A DNA stretch of 32,789 nt, from positions 1-32,789 of the forward strand of contig CALAKV010000026.1 in the NCBI GenBank assembly GCA_937922985.1, in the 5' to 3' direction. Shown here piece by piece: positions 17,012 to 23,766 of the stretch. Origin of the DNA: an uncultured bacterium. Lineage in GTDB: Bacteria; Patescibacteriota; Saccharimonadia; Saccharimonadales; Saccharimonadaceae. The notes under the pieces are model-generated. The model ran no database searches. It saw nothing but the letters and a program-made list of their open reading frames with translations, and had not been told where the DNA came from. The position numbers were made by a program, and so were the translations under genes. Positions within the stretch are counted from its first letter, which is position 1. Each line of letters starts with the position of its first letter.

Positions 17012-17988
17012 TCGGTAATTTCAAACCAATCAAACTTTTTAAAATTCTCACCCTCAACTATTGCCGCAACAAGCCGCATATCTCTGTTTTTTAACTTATT
17101 TTTATAAGCAAAAAATTCTGCCGCGAACCTCATTTGATTAATCTTATTCTTTGAAATTGCAGCCTCTCCACCGCCAAAATCATTATTTTTTCGAAATTTA
17201 ACCTCTGTAAAATAGTAATTTTCACCATATTTTGAAACAATATCAATTTCGCAAAATTTTGTTCGCCAATTTCGCGCCAGAATCTCGTGTTTCTCTTGCT
17301 TTAGGAATTCCGCCACGAAATCCTCAGCCTTATCACCAAGCTCTTTTGTGGTAATTTTTTCAGCTTTATTCACCTTAAAAGTATTCACGTTCTTATTTTT
17401 AGAATTTTCTAAAAATTCCACAATCGGTTTAAAACTTTTGCGATGAACTCTGCTCACTCCAAATTCAGATAAAGCCGCTCTATGTTTTGATGTCCCATAG
17501 CCCGCGTGGCTTTCAAAACCAAATGGTGCAAACTCAGTTTTTTTCGAAAGCTCTGCCATAAAATTATCCCTCGCAACTTTCGCACAAATTGCAGCCGCAG
17601 AAACGCTTGAAATTAGTAAATCAGCCTTTTTAAGAGTGGAGGTGTATTTTTCAAGTGGTGTGCCAGCCAAGAAATTTACAGTGCCATCAATTATAATTTC
17701 ATTAAATTTGTTTTTACATTTTATCTGAACTTCCTTAACAGCTCGCCTTGTTGCAAGTTTTAATGCAGCGCTCAAGCCAATTTCATCAAGCTCATCGTTC
17801 GAAACCCAACCCAAGCCAATAATTGCAGAACTTTTATCAATTTCTTTTGCTAAATTCTCACGCTGCTTTTTAGAAAGAGCTTTCGAATCTGTTAGACCTT
17901 CAATTTTAGCATTATTCAAAACGCAAGCTCCAACTACCAAGGGGCCAGCCCACGCTCCACGACCAACTTCATCAATCCCAAGAATCAT
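17008..17988 (-). CDS. rnhB: Ribonuclease HII fused to a YraN (UPF0102) nuclease-fold domain
   Basis: 326 aa, about 115 longer than RNase HII alone. Residues 1-195 are RNase HII, which removes ribonucleotides from DNA-RNA hybrids: ILGIDEVGRGAWAGP holds D6 and E7, then IIDGTVNF and SAAAICAKVARD carry further acidic residues. After a short linker, residues about 215-326 are a YraN domain: GDKAEDFVAEFLKQ, RTKFCEIDIVSKYG and FTEVKFRK give the restriction-endonuclease-like E...D...ExK pattern. In many bacteria rnhB and yraN are adjacent separate genes; here they are one frame with no internal stop. The start overlaps the upstream membrane gene by 17 bases. Confidence 0.93.
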   Translation of the reverse strand: MILGIDEVGRGAWAGPLVVGACVLNNAKIEGLTDSKALSKKQRENLAKEIDKSSAIIGLGWVSNDELDEIGLSAALKLATRRAVKEVQIKCKNKFNEIIIDGTVNFLAGTPLEKYTSTLKKADLLISSVSAAAICAKVARDNFMAELSKKTEFAPFGFESHAGYGTSKHRAALSEFGVSRVHRKSFKPIVEFLENSKNKNVNTFKVNKAEKITTKELGDKAEDFVAEFLKQEKHEILARNWRTKFCEIDIVSKYGENYYFTEVKFRKNNDFGGGEAAISKNKINQMRFAAEFFAYKNKLKNRDMRLVAAIVEGENFKKFDWFEITD

Positions 17989-18874
17989 TTTTTTGTCTAT
18001 CTTTATATATTATCGCAACCTTATAAGCAAACATAACAGATTCAAAACCACTAATCGAGACAAATGTTAAAATTATAAGCCTATCTAATACCAAACCTGA
18101 TACATTTGAGTTTCTTAAATAAAAGTATAGAATACACCCAATAATCTGAAGAGCGTATTGTAATTTTATAAACTTAAATCTGTAAGATATTATTTTATCT
18201 TCTTTTAGTTTTAATCCTTGCCTCTTAAAAATAGATTGAAATATAGCAAAAAAGATAAATGAGATAACTACAGAATATGCAAGACTGTCGCGATAAGTAT
18301 AAATTGCTACATTAAGATTAAAAGCCTTTATGAGTAAAATAAAAATCACAAGATAAGCCGCAAAAATTGGAATATATAACAAAGTTTTCGACTCTATAAT
18401 TTTCTTATTTTTCGCATATAATTCGGCCTTCTCTCTTCTAATATCTTCGGTCTCATCATCTCTCAATTCTTTATTACTAAAAAATTGGATAAATCTATAA
18501 GAAAGCATAAAAATTTGACTAAACATAAATCCATAAAATAATATAATTAGAGCAATAATAGCTACGACAATGATAGCTAGTATAGCAAGAGGACCGAGAT
18601 GGATAAGGAGACTTATAGCTCCAATAATAAACTCCAAAATAGCCAGAATATAAGTTATTTTCATAATTCTGTTTTGAATTTTCTTAGCTTTTTTAAATAC
18701 AAGATAACCTTTTAGCTTTTTGAAAATAAGTATAGCCAAACAACAAAGGATGAAAATTACAAAAGCAGCCATTATAAGACGAGAAATAGCCTCAAAACTA
18801 AAAATATTACTTAAATCTCGGTTCAAAAAAATAAATATAGTTAGAAATATGATTAAAAAAGGAATATAGATCAT
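17972..18874 (-). CDS. Multi-pass membrane protein of unknown function
   Basis: 300 aa from the ATG at 18874, about seven or eight hydrophobic segments, with a charged cytoplasmic stretch (SNKELRDDETEDIRREKAEL, about 135-155) in the middle. No family is recognised. A GTG two codons upstream is possible, but the ATG lies exactly seven bases after a TATAAT, the spacing seen for other starts here. Base use differs from its neighbours: it is very AT-rich, with many ATA and AGA codons, and contains no TTCGAA site in 900 bases although the window averages about three per kilobase. That suggests later arrival or relaxed selection. It overlaps rnhB by 17 bases at its end. Confidence 0.8.
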   Translation of the reverse strand: MIYIPFLIIFLTIFIFLNRDLSNIFSFEAISRLIMAAFVIFILCCLAILIFKKLKGYLVFKKAKKIQNRIMKITYILAILEFIIGAISLLIHLGPLAILAIIVVAIIALIILFYGFMFSQIFMLSYRFIQFFSNKELRDDETEDIRREKAELYAKNKKIIESKTLLYIPIFAAYLVIFILLIKAFNLNVAIYTYRDSLAYSVVISFIFFAIFQSIFKRQGLKLKEDKIISYRFKFIKLQYALQIIGCILYFYLRNSNVSGLVLDRLIILTFVSISGFESVMFAYKVAIIYKDRQKNDSWD

Positions 18875-18881
18875 AACCACG

Positions 18882-18894
18882 ATTATACATTATA
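18882..18894 (-). promoter_or_regulatory. Tandem -10 boxes of the membrane protein gene
   Basis: Two minus-strand TATAAT boxes lie at 18882-18887 and 18889-18894. The nearer is seven bases from the ATG at 18874; a TTGTTT (18904-18909) lies 16 bases above it. The other would favour the GTG at 18880 with eight bases. Confidence 0.6.
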
Positions 18895-18896
18895 AC

Positions 18897-18989
18897 ATGA
18901 AAAAAACAATGCTTATCTTTATTTTAATACTTTCATCAATTATTAAAATATCAATTCTAAACTACAATACCCATAATAATAAATTCTAG
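18897..18989 (+). CDS. Candidate 30-aa hydrophobic peptide
   Basis: ATG AAA AAA ACA opens a 30-codon frame with a hydrophobic core (MLIFILILSSIIKISIL) and a short polar tail ending in NNKF, like a bare signal peptide or a small membrane toxin. There is no ribosome site. An imperfect plus-strand TATACA lies seven bases before the ATG. It sits between the divergent membrane gene and the rplL terminator. Chance is quite possible in such AT-rich sequence. Confidence 0.25.
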   Translation: MKKTMLIFILILSSIIKISILNYNTHNNKF

Positions 18990-19000
18990 CTAAACAAAAA

Positions 19001-19018
19001 TCGCCCAAAATTGAGCGA
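19001..19018 (-). terminator. Intrinsic terminator of the rplJ-rplL operon
   Basis: Minus-strand TCGCTCA pairs with TGGGCGA (one G-U pair) around ATTT, followed by TTTTTGTTT. On the plus strand the same place has a C-A mismatch, so it works in the minus direction. Confidence 0.85.
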
Positions 19019-19061
19019 TTTTCGAAAATCTTAAATTAGGTCGATCTGATTTGTATTGTAA

Positions 19062-19427
19062 TTAAGCAAGCTCAACAGTTGCGCCAGCTTCTTCAAGTTT
19101 CTTTTTAGCTTCTTCAGCTTCATCTTTAGAAACTTTTTCTTTAACTGGTGCTGGAGCACCGTCAACGATAGCTTTAGCTTCACCAAGTCCAAGACCTGTG
19201 ATTTCTTTAACTGCTTTAATAACAGCAACTTTTTGCGCACCAGCGTCTTTTAAAGTAACTGTAAATTCTGTTTTTTCGTCAGCAGCATCAGCAGCTCCAG
19301 CAGTAGCAGCAACAGCAACGGCAGCTGGTTCAATTCCGTATTCCTCTTTGAGGTGTTCTTTCAATTCGTTAGCTTCAAGAATAGTCAATTTTACCAATTC
19401 TTCAGCCAATTTTTTAATGTCAGCCAT
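19062..19427 (-). CDS. rplL: 50S ribosomal protein L7/L12
   Basis: 121 aa, normal length. Forms the ribosomal stalk that recruits translation factors. It has the N-terminal dimerisation helices ([20 protein letters not shown]), an alanine-rich hinge at about 36-50, and the C-terminal globular domain ([32 protein letters not shown] split over residues 54-85). An AAAGGAG site lies before the ATG. It follows rplJ in the usual order and is followed by a strong terminator. Confidence 0.98.
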   Translation of the reverse strand: MADIKKLAEELVKLTILEANELKEHLKEEYGIEPAAVAVAATAGAADAADEKTEFTVTLKDAGAQKVAVIKAVKEITGLGLGEAKAIVDGAPAPVKEKVSKDEAEEAKKKLEEAGATVELA

Positions 19428-19472
19428 TTTTGACTCCTTTAAAAATTTAAGTGGTTAATATTCTAAAATAAA

Positions 19473-19982
19473 TTAATTGGTTGCTTTTCGAAATTCCAAA
19501 TCTTCGTTTGTAAGACCACCAGCAATCGCATTGATTGGCGAAAGAAGTGTATCTACAATTTGACCAATAAGTTGATCTTTGCTTGGAAGTTCTGAAAGTG
19601 TCGTAACAGTTGCAGTATCCATTACATCACCGTTGTCAGCAAACGCACCAACAAGTTGCATTTCTGGGTGATTTTTTGCAAATTTACCCAAAACTTGTGC
19701 GGCAGCAATCTCGTCTTCGCTTGAAATTGCGTAAACAAGTTGCCCTTTTAATGCGGAAGTGTCAGACTCTTTTAGAGCTTCAACTTCTTGCATTGCAACA
19801 CGCACTAGGCGGTTTTTAACAACTTTGATTTGAACACCAGCTTCGCGAGCTTCTTTTCGAAGTTCTTGAAGGTCGGCAACTGTCAAACCTTTGTATTCAG
19901 CAAAAGCTGTCATTTTTGCGTCTTTAAGAGCGGCGCTTAATTCAGCAACCAATTGGTTCTTTTTATCGCGTGATAATGCCAT
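19473..19982 (-). CDS. rplJ: 50S ribosomal protein L10
   Basis: 169 aa. L10 anchors L7/L12 dimers to the ribosome and represses its own message by binding the leader. The opening MALSRDKKNQLVAELSAALK, then AEYKGLTVADLQELRKEAR and VVKNRLVRVA, are standard. The C-terminal helix that holds L7/L12 dimers is present but short. The AAGGAG site is strong. Expression should be controlled by the L10 leader between 20000 and 20137. Confidence 0.97.
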   Translation of the reverse strand: MALSRDKKNQLVAELSAALKDAKMTAFAEYKGLTVADLQELRKEAREAGVQIKVVKNRLVRVAMQEVEALKESDTSALKGQLVYAISSEDEIAAAQVLGKFAKNHPEMQLVGAFADNGDVMDTATVTTLSELPSKDQLIGQIVDTLLSPINAIAGGLTNEDLEFRKATN

Positions 19983-19999
19983 AAAAACTCCTTTTTTGG

Positions 20000-20137
20000 T
20001 TAATATTCTTCGACCTAATTGTTAAGATTCTAGCGTTTTGAAAGCCTCCCTTCAAAACTCGTTGGCAGATAGAAAAAGTATTCCTCGGTAGCAGATTAAG
20101 CCTAGCTAACGCGAGGCGGCTACTGTCTCTGGCAACT
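20000..20137 (-). promoter_or_regulatory. Ribosomal protein L10 leader
   Basis: The minus-strand RNA contains AGACAGTAGCCGCC, then GGCTTAATCTGCTACCGAGG, the pattern of the L10(L12)4-binding leader that mimics the 23S rRNA site. Here GTAGC and GCTAC close the stem and the kink-turn-like GACAG...CGAGG flank it. Nearer to the gene, GTTTTGAA and TTCAAAAC (20035-20058) make a hairpin whose loop reads GGGAGG. It is not followed by a T run, so control is more likely by folding or ribosome access than by termination. Confidence 0.85.
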
Positions 20138-20143
20138 TGTTTT

Positions 20144-20172
20144 ATTTTAACACAAAAAAACTAAAATTTCAA
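20144..20172 (-). promoter_or_regulatory. Promoter of rplJ-rplL
   Basis: Minus-strand TTGAAA (20167-20172), 17-base spacer, TAAAAT (20144-20149) with TG one base before it. The start site would be near 20137, at the 5' end of the L10 leader. Confidence 0.8.
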
Positions 20173-20216
20173 GCACTTTAAGCTCAAAAATCTTGCAAAA
20201 ATGTCTAATTCTATTA

Positions 20217-20245
20217 TTGACAAGTTAGAATATTTTTATTATAAT
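20217..20245 (+). promoter_or_regulatory. Perfect consensus promoter of the unidentified RNA
   Basis: Plus-strand TTGACA (20217-20222), exactly 17 bases, TATAAT (20240-20245). This is one of two perfect matches in the window and points to a highly expressed transcript starting near 20252. Confidence 0.85.
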
Positions 20246-20251
20246 TTAACA

Positions 20252-20590
20252 GTTATCGTTTGTTGAAAGTTTATTCTAGACAAAAAAGTCTTTTGTTTGC
20301 AATTCAATAAATGATAGCTAAAATCACCTCCGAAAACGGAAGCAGTTCTTTAACCGAGTAGCATTTTGCAAACGGCCATTTGCAAAATGGCGAACCACCT
20401 TTCAGTTCCCCCAATGGTAAAAAAGTACCGATGGGGATAGGTTATTTACGGTTATGCCTATTATGGTATAGCCGCTTTTTATTAGGTGATAGATTAGAGC
20501 ATCTAGCTCGAAAAGCAGAGTGCAACGGCAATAGAATATTAACTGTATCTGCTACCGTTTTTAGCCGCCGACGAGTTTTTTCATAGTAAA
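20252..20590 (+). ncRNA. Unidentified structured RNA, about 320-340 nt
   Basis: No protein is convincing here. The transcript can form: an 11-bp hairpin CATTTTGCAAA/TTTGCAAAATG (about 20363-20390); a junction closed by CACCT/AGGTG (about 20396-20400 with 20485-20489) holding a CCCC/GGGG arm with inner GGTA/TACC, and a ten-pair arm starting CGGTTAT and ending ATAGCCG; GAGC/GCTC (about 20498-20512); and AACGG...CCGTTTTT near 20534-20570 as a possible end. I checked for RNase P (GAGGAAAGTCC, ACAGAA), tmRNA (tag frame, T arm) and SRP RNA (GGAAGGAAGCAGC) marks and did not find them, though CGGAAGCAG at about 20337 is faintly SRP-like. It could also act as a long leader for the gene at 20665, but that gene has its own -10 box. 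Confidence 0.6.
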
Positions 20591-20646
20591 ATAAAATGTT
20601 TAAAATCTAAAAATTCAGAGCAACTCTCGCTAACTTTTCTAAAAAA

Positions 20647-20655
20647 TGTTATAAT
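20647..20655 (+). promoter_or_regulatory. Extended -10 promoter of the LTA-synthase-like gene
   Basis: TGTTATAAT: TG, one base, TATAAT (20650-20655), nine bases before the ATG at 20665. No clear -35. The message should have a leader of about two bases. Confidence 0.6.
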
Positions 20656-20664
20656 TAAATTATT

Positions 20665-22614
20665 ATGAAAAATTTAAAAAAGCTTGATTTCAAAAAATAC
20701 TTTAAAGAAATTTTTAAAAAATATTTATCTGAAAAATCACAAAAAAACGTTATAAAATACGCAAAAATTGGCAAAAAAATCATTCAAAGCAAAGCTACTT
20801 TTTTAATATTTTCAACAATTTGTATTTATTTATTGGGAGTTTTTCTTGCAAAATATATTTTAAATCTCCAATTTGGTGGTTGGGAAAAGGCTAACGAATT
20901 CCTTTTGAAAAATCCAAAAATTGCCGAGCATAGCCAGATTATAACAATTTTAATAAGTTTTTTGTTTGTTGGAATCTTTCGAAACTGGCGAATTTCAATG
21001 GGCATTTTGTTTTCACTCGCCACAATTGCGATGTATATCAATACTGAAAAAATGGCCTCACGTAATACGCCGTTTTTACCTGAAGATTTAGCGATGTCTG
21101 GTGAAGCTGGCGGACTAGCCTCGATGATTAATTTAGAACGATTCTTAAATATGCTTTTTACGATTGCGGTAATTATAATCATAACAATTATTGTAAATAA
21201 AATTTCAAAAAAAATCTGGCATTTTAAATTTTCAAGAAAGCAAAAAATAGCGATCTTTATTTCGCAAATTGTTTTAATTCTAATTTGTGCGCACTTTTTA
21301 AATTTACACACTTTAGAAATTCGAAACCTTAGCGGAAAAGGCACTTTCATTAAAGTTGAAAATCTCGAGACTTCTATTGACTTCACTGATCAAGCTTACA
21401 ACTACCGAACCAATGGCTTTATTTTAGCAACAATCTCAAACCTTCAAACTAAAACTCAAAAACAGCCAGAAGGTTATTCAAAAGAGGCCGTGCAAAAAAT
21501 TGTCCAAAAATATCAGAAAATTGCTGAAGAAAATAATAAAAATCGCAAAAAATTAAGTGATGAAAAAGTAAATGTCGTTTATGTGATGAGCGAGAGTTTT
21601 ATCGACCCTAAGCTTGGTAAGCATCTTTATGACTACGGAAATAAAGAGCCAATTCCATACACGCAAGAAATTAAAAAATCACAAAGTTCTGGCTGGGCTG
21701 CCTCAAGCGAATATGGTGGCGGAACAGCCAATGTAGAATTCGAAGCTTTAACAGGATTAAGTAATTTCTTCCTAAATTCAATTCCCTATACTTCAATTGT
21801 ACCTGCAAATAAAGACACACCTTCAATCGTGAAAAATTTTAATGAAAACGGCTATAAAACAATCGCAATGCATCCGTATAATCGCAATATGTATCGCCGT
21901 GAAGTTGTTTATCCAAACCTTGGTTTCCAAGAATATAAGAGTGCTGATAATTTCAAAAATAATTCGAAAATTGATAACTCAAAATACATTTCAGATGAAT
22001 CTGCCTTTAATGAAGTTTTGGCTGAACTAAAAAATAGCCAAAAGCCTGAATTCATTCATCTCGTAACGATGCAAAATCATATGCCATATGAAGAAAATGC
22101 TTATTCAGAACATAATTTTAGCGTTAATGCAAAAAATGGCGCAAATCCAGAAAATGCAAAAACTGTTCAAGCTTATCTTGAAGGAATTTCACGTTCAGAT
22201 AAATCAATGAAGAATTTTCTTTCTGAAATTAAAAAATTAAATGAAAAAACCATTGTGGTTTTCTGGGGTGATCACTGGCCAGGAATTTATGGCGAAATGT
22301 TTGAAAAAGAATTAAATAAAAACGATATTCGCCGCACACCACTTTTTGTTTATTCGAATTTTAAAAAAGAAAAGCAAGATTTAGGAACCTCAAGCTTAAT
22401 CTATAACCAGATCTTAGCCCTAAATGCATTCAATTCAAAACTTTCGCCATTTCAATATTTATTAAGTGACTTACGAGAAAAATATCCCGCCTTAACTAAA
22501 CAATTCGTAAAAATAGACGAAAAAAGTGATATTCTAAAAGATTTCGAAATGATTGAATACGACATTTTAAGCGGAAATAAATATAGCCTTGGTGATTTTT
22601 ATAAAATCAAATAA
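20665..22614 (+). CDS. LTA synthase/phosphoglycerol transferase-like membrane sulfatase-fold enzyme
   Basis: 649 aa. A basic N-terminal tail of about 42 residues precedes about five membrane segments (up to residue 220); the rest is an extracellular alkaline-phosphatase/sulfatase domain. Metal and catalytic marks fit LtaS: E310 in VMSESF, T354 in GGTANVEFEALTG (the glycerol-phosphate-carrying Thr in LtaS), MQNHMPY, and D536-H537 in FWGDHWPG. LtaS-type enzymes polymerise glycerol phosphate from phosphatidylglycerol onto a lipid anchor or transfer it to glycans. In this lineage the real product is not known. It is a single-gene unit between a structured RNA and a shared terminator. Confidence 0.88.
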   Translation: MKNLKKLDFKKYFKEIFKKYLSEKSQKNVIKYAKIGKKIIQSKATFLIFSTICIYLLGVFLAKYILNLQFGGWEKANEFLLKNPKIAEHSQIITILISFLFVGIFRNWRISMGILFSLATIAMYINTEKMASRNTPFLPEDLAMSGEAGGLASMINLERFLNMLFTIAVIIIITIIVNKISKKIWHFKFSRKQKIAIFISQIVLILICAHFLNLHTLEIRNLSGKGTFIKVENLETSIDFTDQAYNYRTNGFILATISNLQTKTQKQPEGYSKEAVQKIVQKYQKIAEENNKNRKKLSDEKVNVVYVMSESFIDPKLGKHLYDYGNKEPIPYTQEIKKSQSSGWAASSEYGGGTANVEFEALTGLSNFFLNSIPYTSIVPANKDTPSIVKNFNENGYKTIAMHPYNRNMYRREVVYPNLGFQEYKSADNFKNNSKIDNSKYISDESAFNEVLAELKNSQKPEFIHLVTMQNHMPYEENAYSEHNFSVNAKNGANPENAKTVQAYLEGISRSDKSMKNFLSEIKKLNEKTIVVFWGDHWPGIYGEMFEKELNKNDIRRTPLFVYSNFKKEKQDLGTSSLIYNQILALNAFNSKLSPFQYLLSDLREKYPALTKQFVKIDEKSDILKDFEMIEYDILSGNKYSLGDFYKIK

Positions 22615-22616
22615 TT

Positions 22617-22643
22617 AAAAACTCCTTCATGAGAGGAGTTTTT
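22617..22643. terminator. Bidirectional terminator between the LTA-synthase-like gene and the prepilin gene
   Basis: AAAAACTCCT (22617-22626) pairs with AGGAGTTTTT (22634-22643) around a seven-base loop, with T runs on both strands. It serves the two convergent genes. Confidence 0.92.
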
Positions 22644-22658
22644 AAATTTTTTAAAATC

Positions 22659-23162
22659 TTAATTTGAAGAAGAAAAACAATATAATCCGCCAGCTTCAAG
22701 TCTTGTAAGTAAAATGAAATTCGTTGCATTAGCAGGTTTGTCAACGAATCTCCCGGCCTCGCAATCAGCTTTTGAGTTGTAGTAAATTTCACCAATTTCA
22801 AGATTGTCTTGGCCAACCCCTGTCCCACAATTTACCTTACTCCCACACTTTAAAAACGTGTAAAATTGCCCTGTACTTGGATCCAAAAACTCACTCTCGT
22901 GGGGCCTTAGATAGTTTTTAATAAAATTTTCAAGCTCATTATTAGTATCATAATCACTCACGTAATTGCCTTTATTGTTCGTTCTCGACTCCTCTAAAAT
23001 TGCCGCAATTTTCGAAATAACCTGTTTTCTTTGGGTGTCCCTCTGCGAACGCTGCAATGTTGGTAAAGCCAAAAATACCATTAAAAATATCAGCCCAGCA
23101 ATCGCAAGAACTAAAACAACCTCAATAATTGTAAAACCACTATTTAGCTTAAGCTTTTTCAT
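22659..23162 (-). CDS. Type IV prepilin/pseudopilin
   Basis: 167 aa. The class III signal is plain: MKKLKLNSG followed by FTIIEVVLVLAIAG, with cleavage after G9 by a prepilin peptidase, Phe as the new first residue and Glu at mature position 5 (E14). A membrane helix runs to about residue 30, followed by a globular domain with cysteines in KCGSKVNCG, DCEAG and a C-terminal YCFSSSN, likely disulfide-bonded. It may be a major pilin: the promoter is strong and the gene stands alone. Type IV pili serve DNA uptake and host attachment in Saccharibacteria. The ATPase gene lies close by at 23767. Confidence 0.92.
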   Translation of the reverse strand: MKKLKLNSGFTIIEVVLVLAIAGLIFLMVFLALPTLQRSQRDTQRKQVISKIAAILEESRTNNKGNYVSDYDTNNELENFIKNYLRPHESEFLDPSTGQFYTFLKCGSKVNCGTGVGQDNLEIGEIYYNSKADCEAGRFVDKPANATNFILLTRLEAGGLYCFSSSN

Positions 23163-23170
23163 ACTTTTTA

Positions 23171-23198
23171 ATTATAGCACACTCTCTAAAAAAGTCAA
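23171..23198 (-). promoter_or_regulatory. Promoter of the prepilin gene
   Basis: Minus-strand TTGACT (23193-23198), 16-base spacer ending TGC, TATAAT (23171-23176), eight bases to the ATG. It is a near-consensus extended promoter with a leader of zero to two bases. Confidence 0.85.
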
Positions 23199-23205
23199 TC
23201 AAAAA

Positions 23206-23224
23206 TCGCCCAAAATTTGAGCGA
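23206..23224 (-). terminator. Intrinsic terminator of rplS
   Basis: Minus-strand TCGCTCAAA pairs with TTTGGGCGA type arms (one G-U pair), followed by TTTTTGATT. It belongs to the same repeated terminator family as 5297, 6119 and 19001. Confidence 0.85.
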
Positions 23225-23274
23225 TTTTAATTTTATAAAAATAATTAAGCTTCTTTGGCTTCTTCAGTTTTTTC

Positions 23275-23691
23275 TTATTTAGTTTCTACTTTTTCTTCAG
23301 CTTTTGGAGCTTCAGGCAAAGTATTTACAGCTTCACGGTCAAAAGCAACTTGCTTAAGACGAGCACTCTTACCGCTTCGGTTTCTTAAGAATGAAAGGTA
23401 ATTTCGGCGAACTTTCGAACGGCGAACAATTTCAATCTTTTCAATTAACGGGCTATGAAGAAGGAAAGACTTCTCAACTCCAACACCGCTAGCAACTTTT
23501 CGAACAGTAATTCGAGAAGTATGTGATTTCTTGCGGTCAGTTCGAATAACTACACCTTCGAAAATCTGGATTCGCTCTTTATTACCTTCTTTAATTTTTT
23601 GGTGAACGCGAACAGTATCGCCACTTTTAATATCAAGAACGGCTTCTTTCTTCTGTGCGTCATTAACTTTTTTGATTAACTCAAAACTCAT
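23275..23691 (-). CDS. rplS: 50S ribosomal protein L19
   Basis: 138 aa from the ATG at 23691. L19 lies at the 30S-50S interface. Typical stretches are DIKSGDTVRVHQKIKEG, FEGVVIRTDRKKSHTSR, VEKSFLLHSPLIEKIEIVRR and KVRRNYLSFLRNRSGKSARL. A GTG three codons earlier is open but the ATG gives the normal opening MSFELIKKV. The C-terminal tail is an Ala/Glu/Lys extension ending VETK and TAA; in the same frame just past the stop, nine more codons of the same composition (EKTEEAKEA) lead to another TAA, so the tail may have been cut by a recent mutation. Confidence 0.95.
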   Translation of the reverse strand: MSFELIKKVNDAQKKEAVLDIKSGDTVRVHQKIKEGNKERIQIFEGVVIRTDRKKSHTSRITVRKVASGVGVEKSFLLHSPLIEKIEIVRRSKVRRNYLSFLRNRSGKSARLKQVAFDREAVNTLPEAPKAEEKVETK

Positions 23692-23734
23692 ATTTTCCAC
23701 TCACTTTTAAATTTAATATATACAATCAAGATTC

Positions 23735-23763
23735 ATTATATCATACTTTTTAGTTTTTGTGAA
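23735..23763 (-). promoter_or_regulatory. Promoter of rplS
   Basis: Minus-strand TTCACA (23758-23763), 17-base spacer, TATAAT (23735-23740) with an extended TG. The leader is about 40 bases. The -35 abuts the end of the pilB-type gene. Confidence 0.8.
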
Positions 23764-23766
23764 GAG

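Noticed and set aside
20380..20586. 68-aa open frame inside the intergenic RNA region
   Set aside because: No ribosome site, odd composition, and it lies across the hairpins of the structured RNA; not credible as a protein.
20252..20590. RNase P RNA, tmRNA or SRP RNA
   Set aside because: The expected conserved blocks are missing; only CGGAAGCAG faintly resembles the SRP motif, and the stem around it is wrong.
23692..23700. GTG start of rplS three codons upstream
   Set aside because: The ATG gives the normal L19 N-terminus; the extra residues are not typical.
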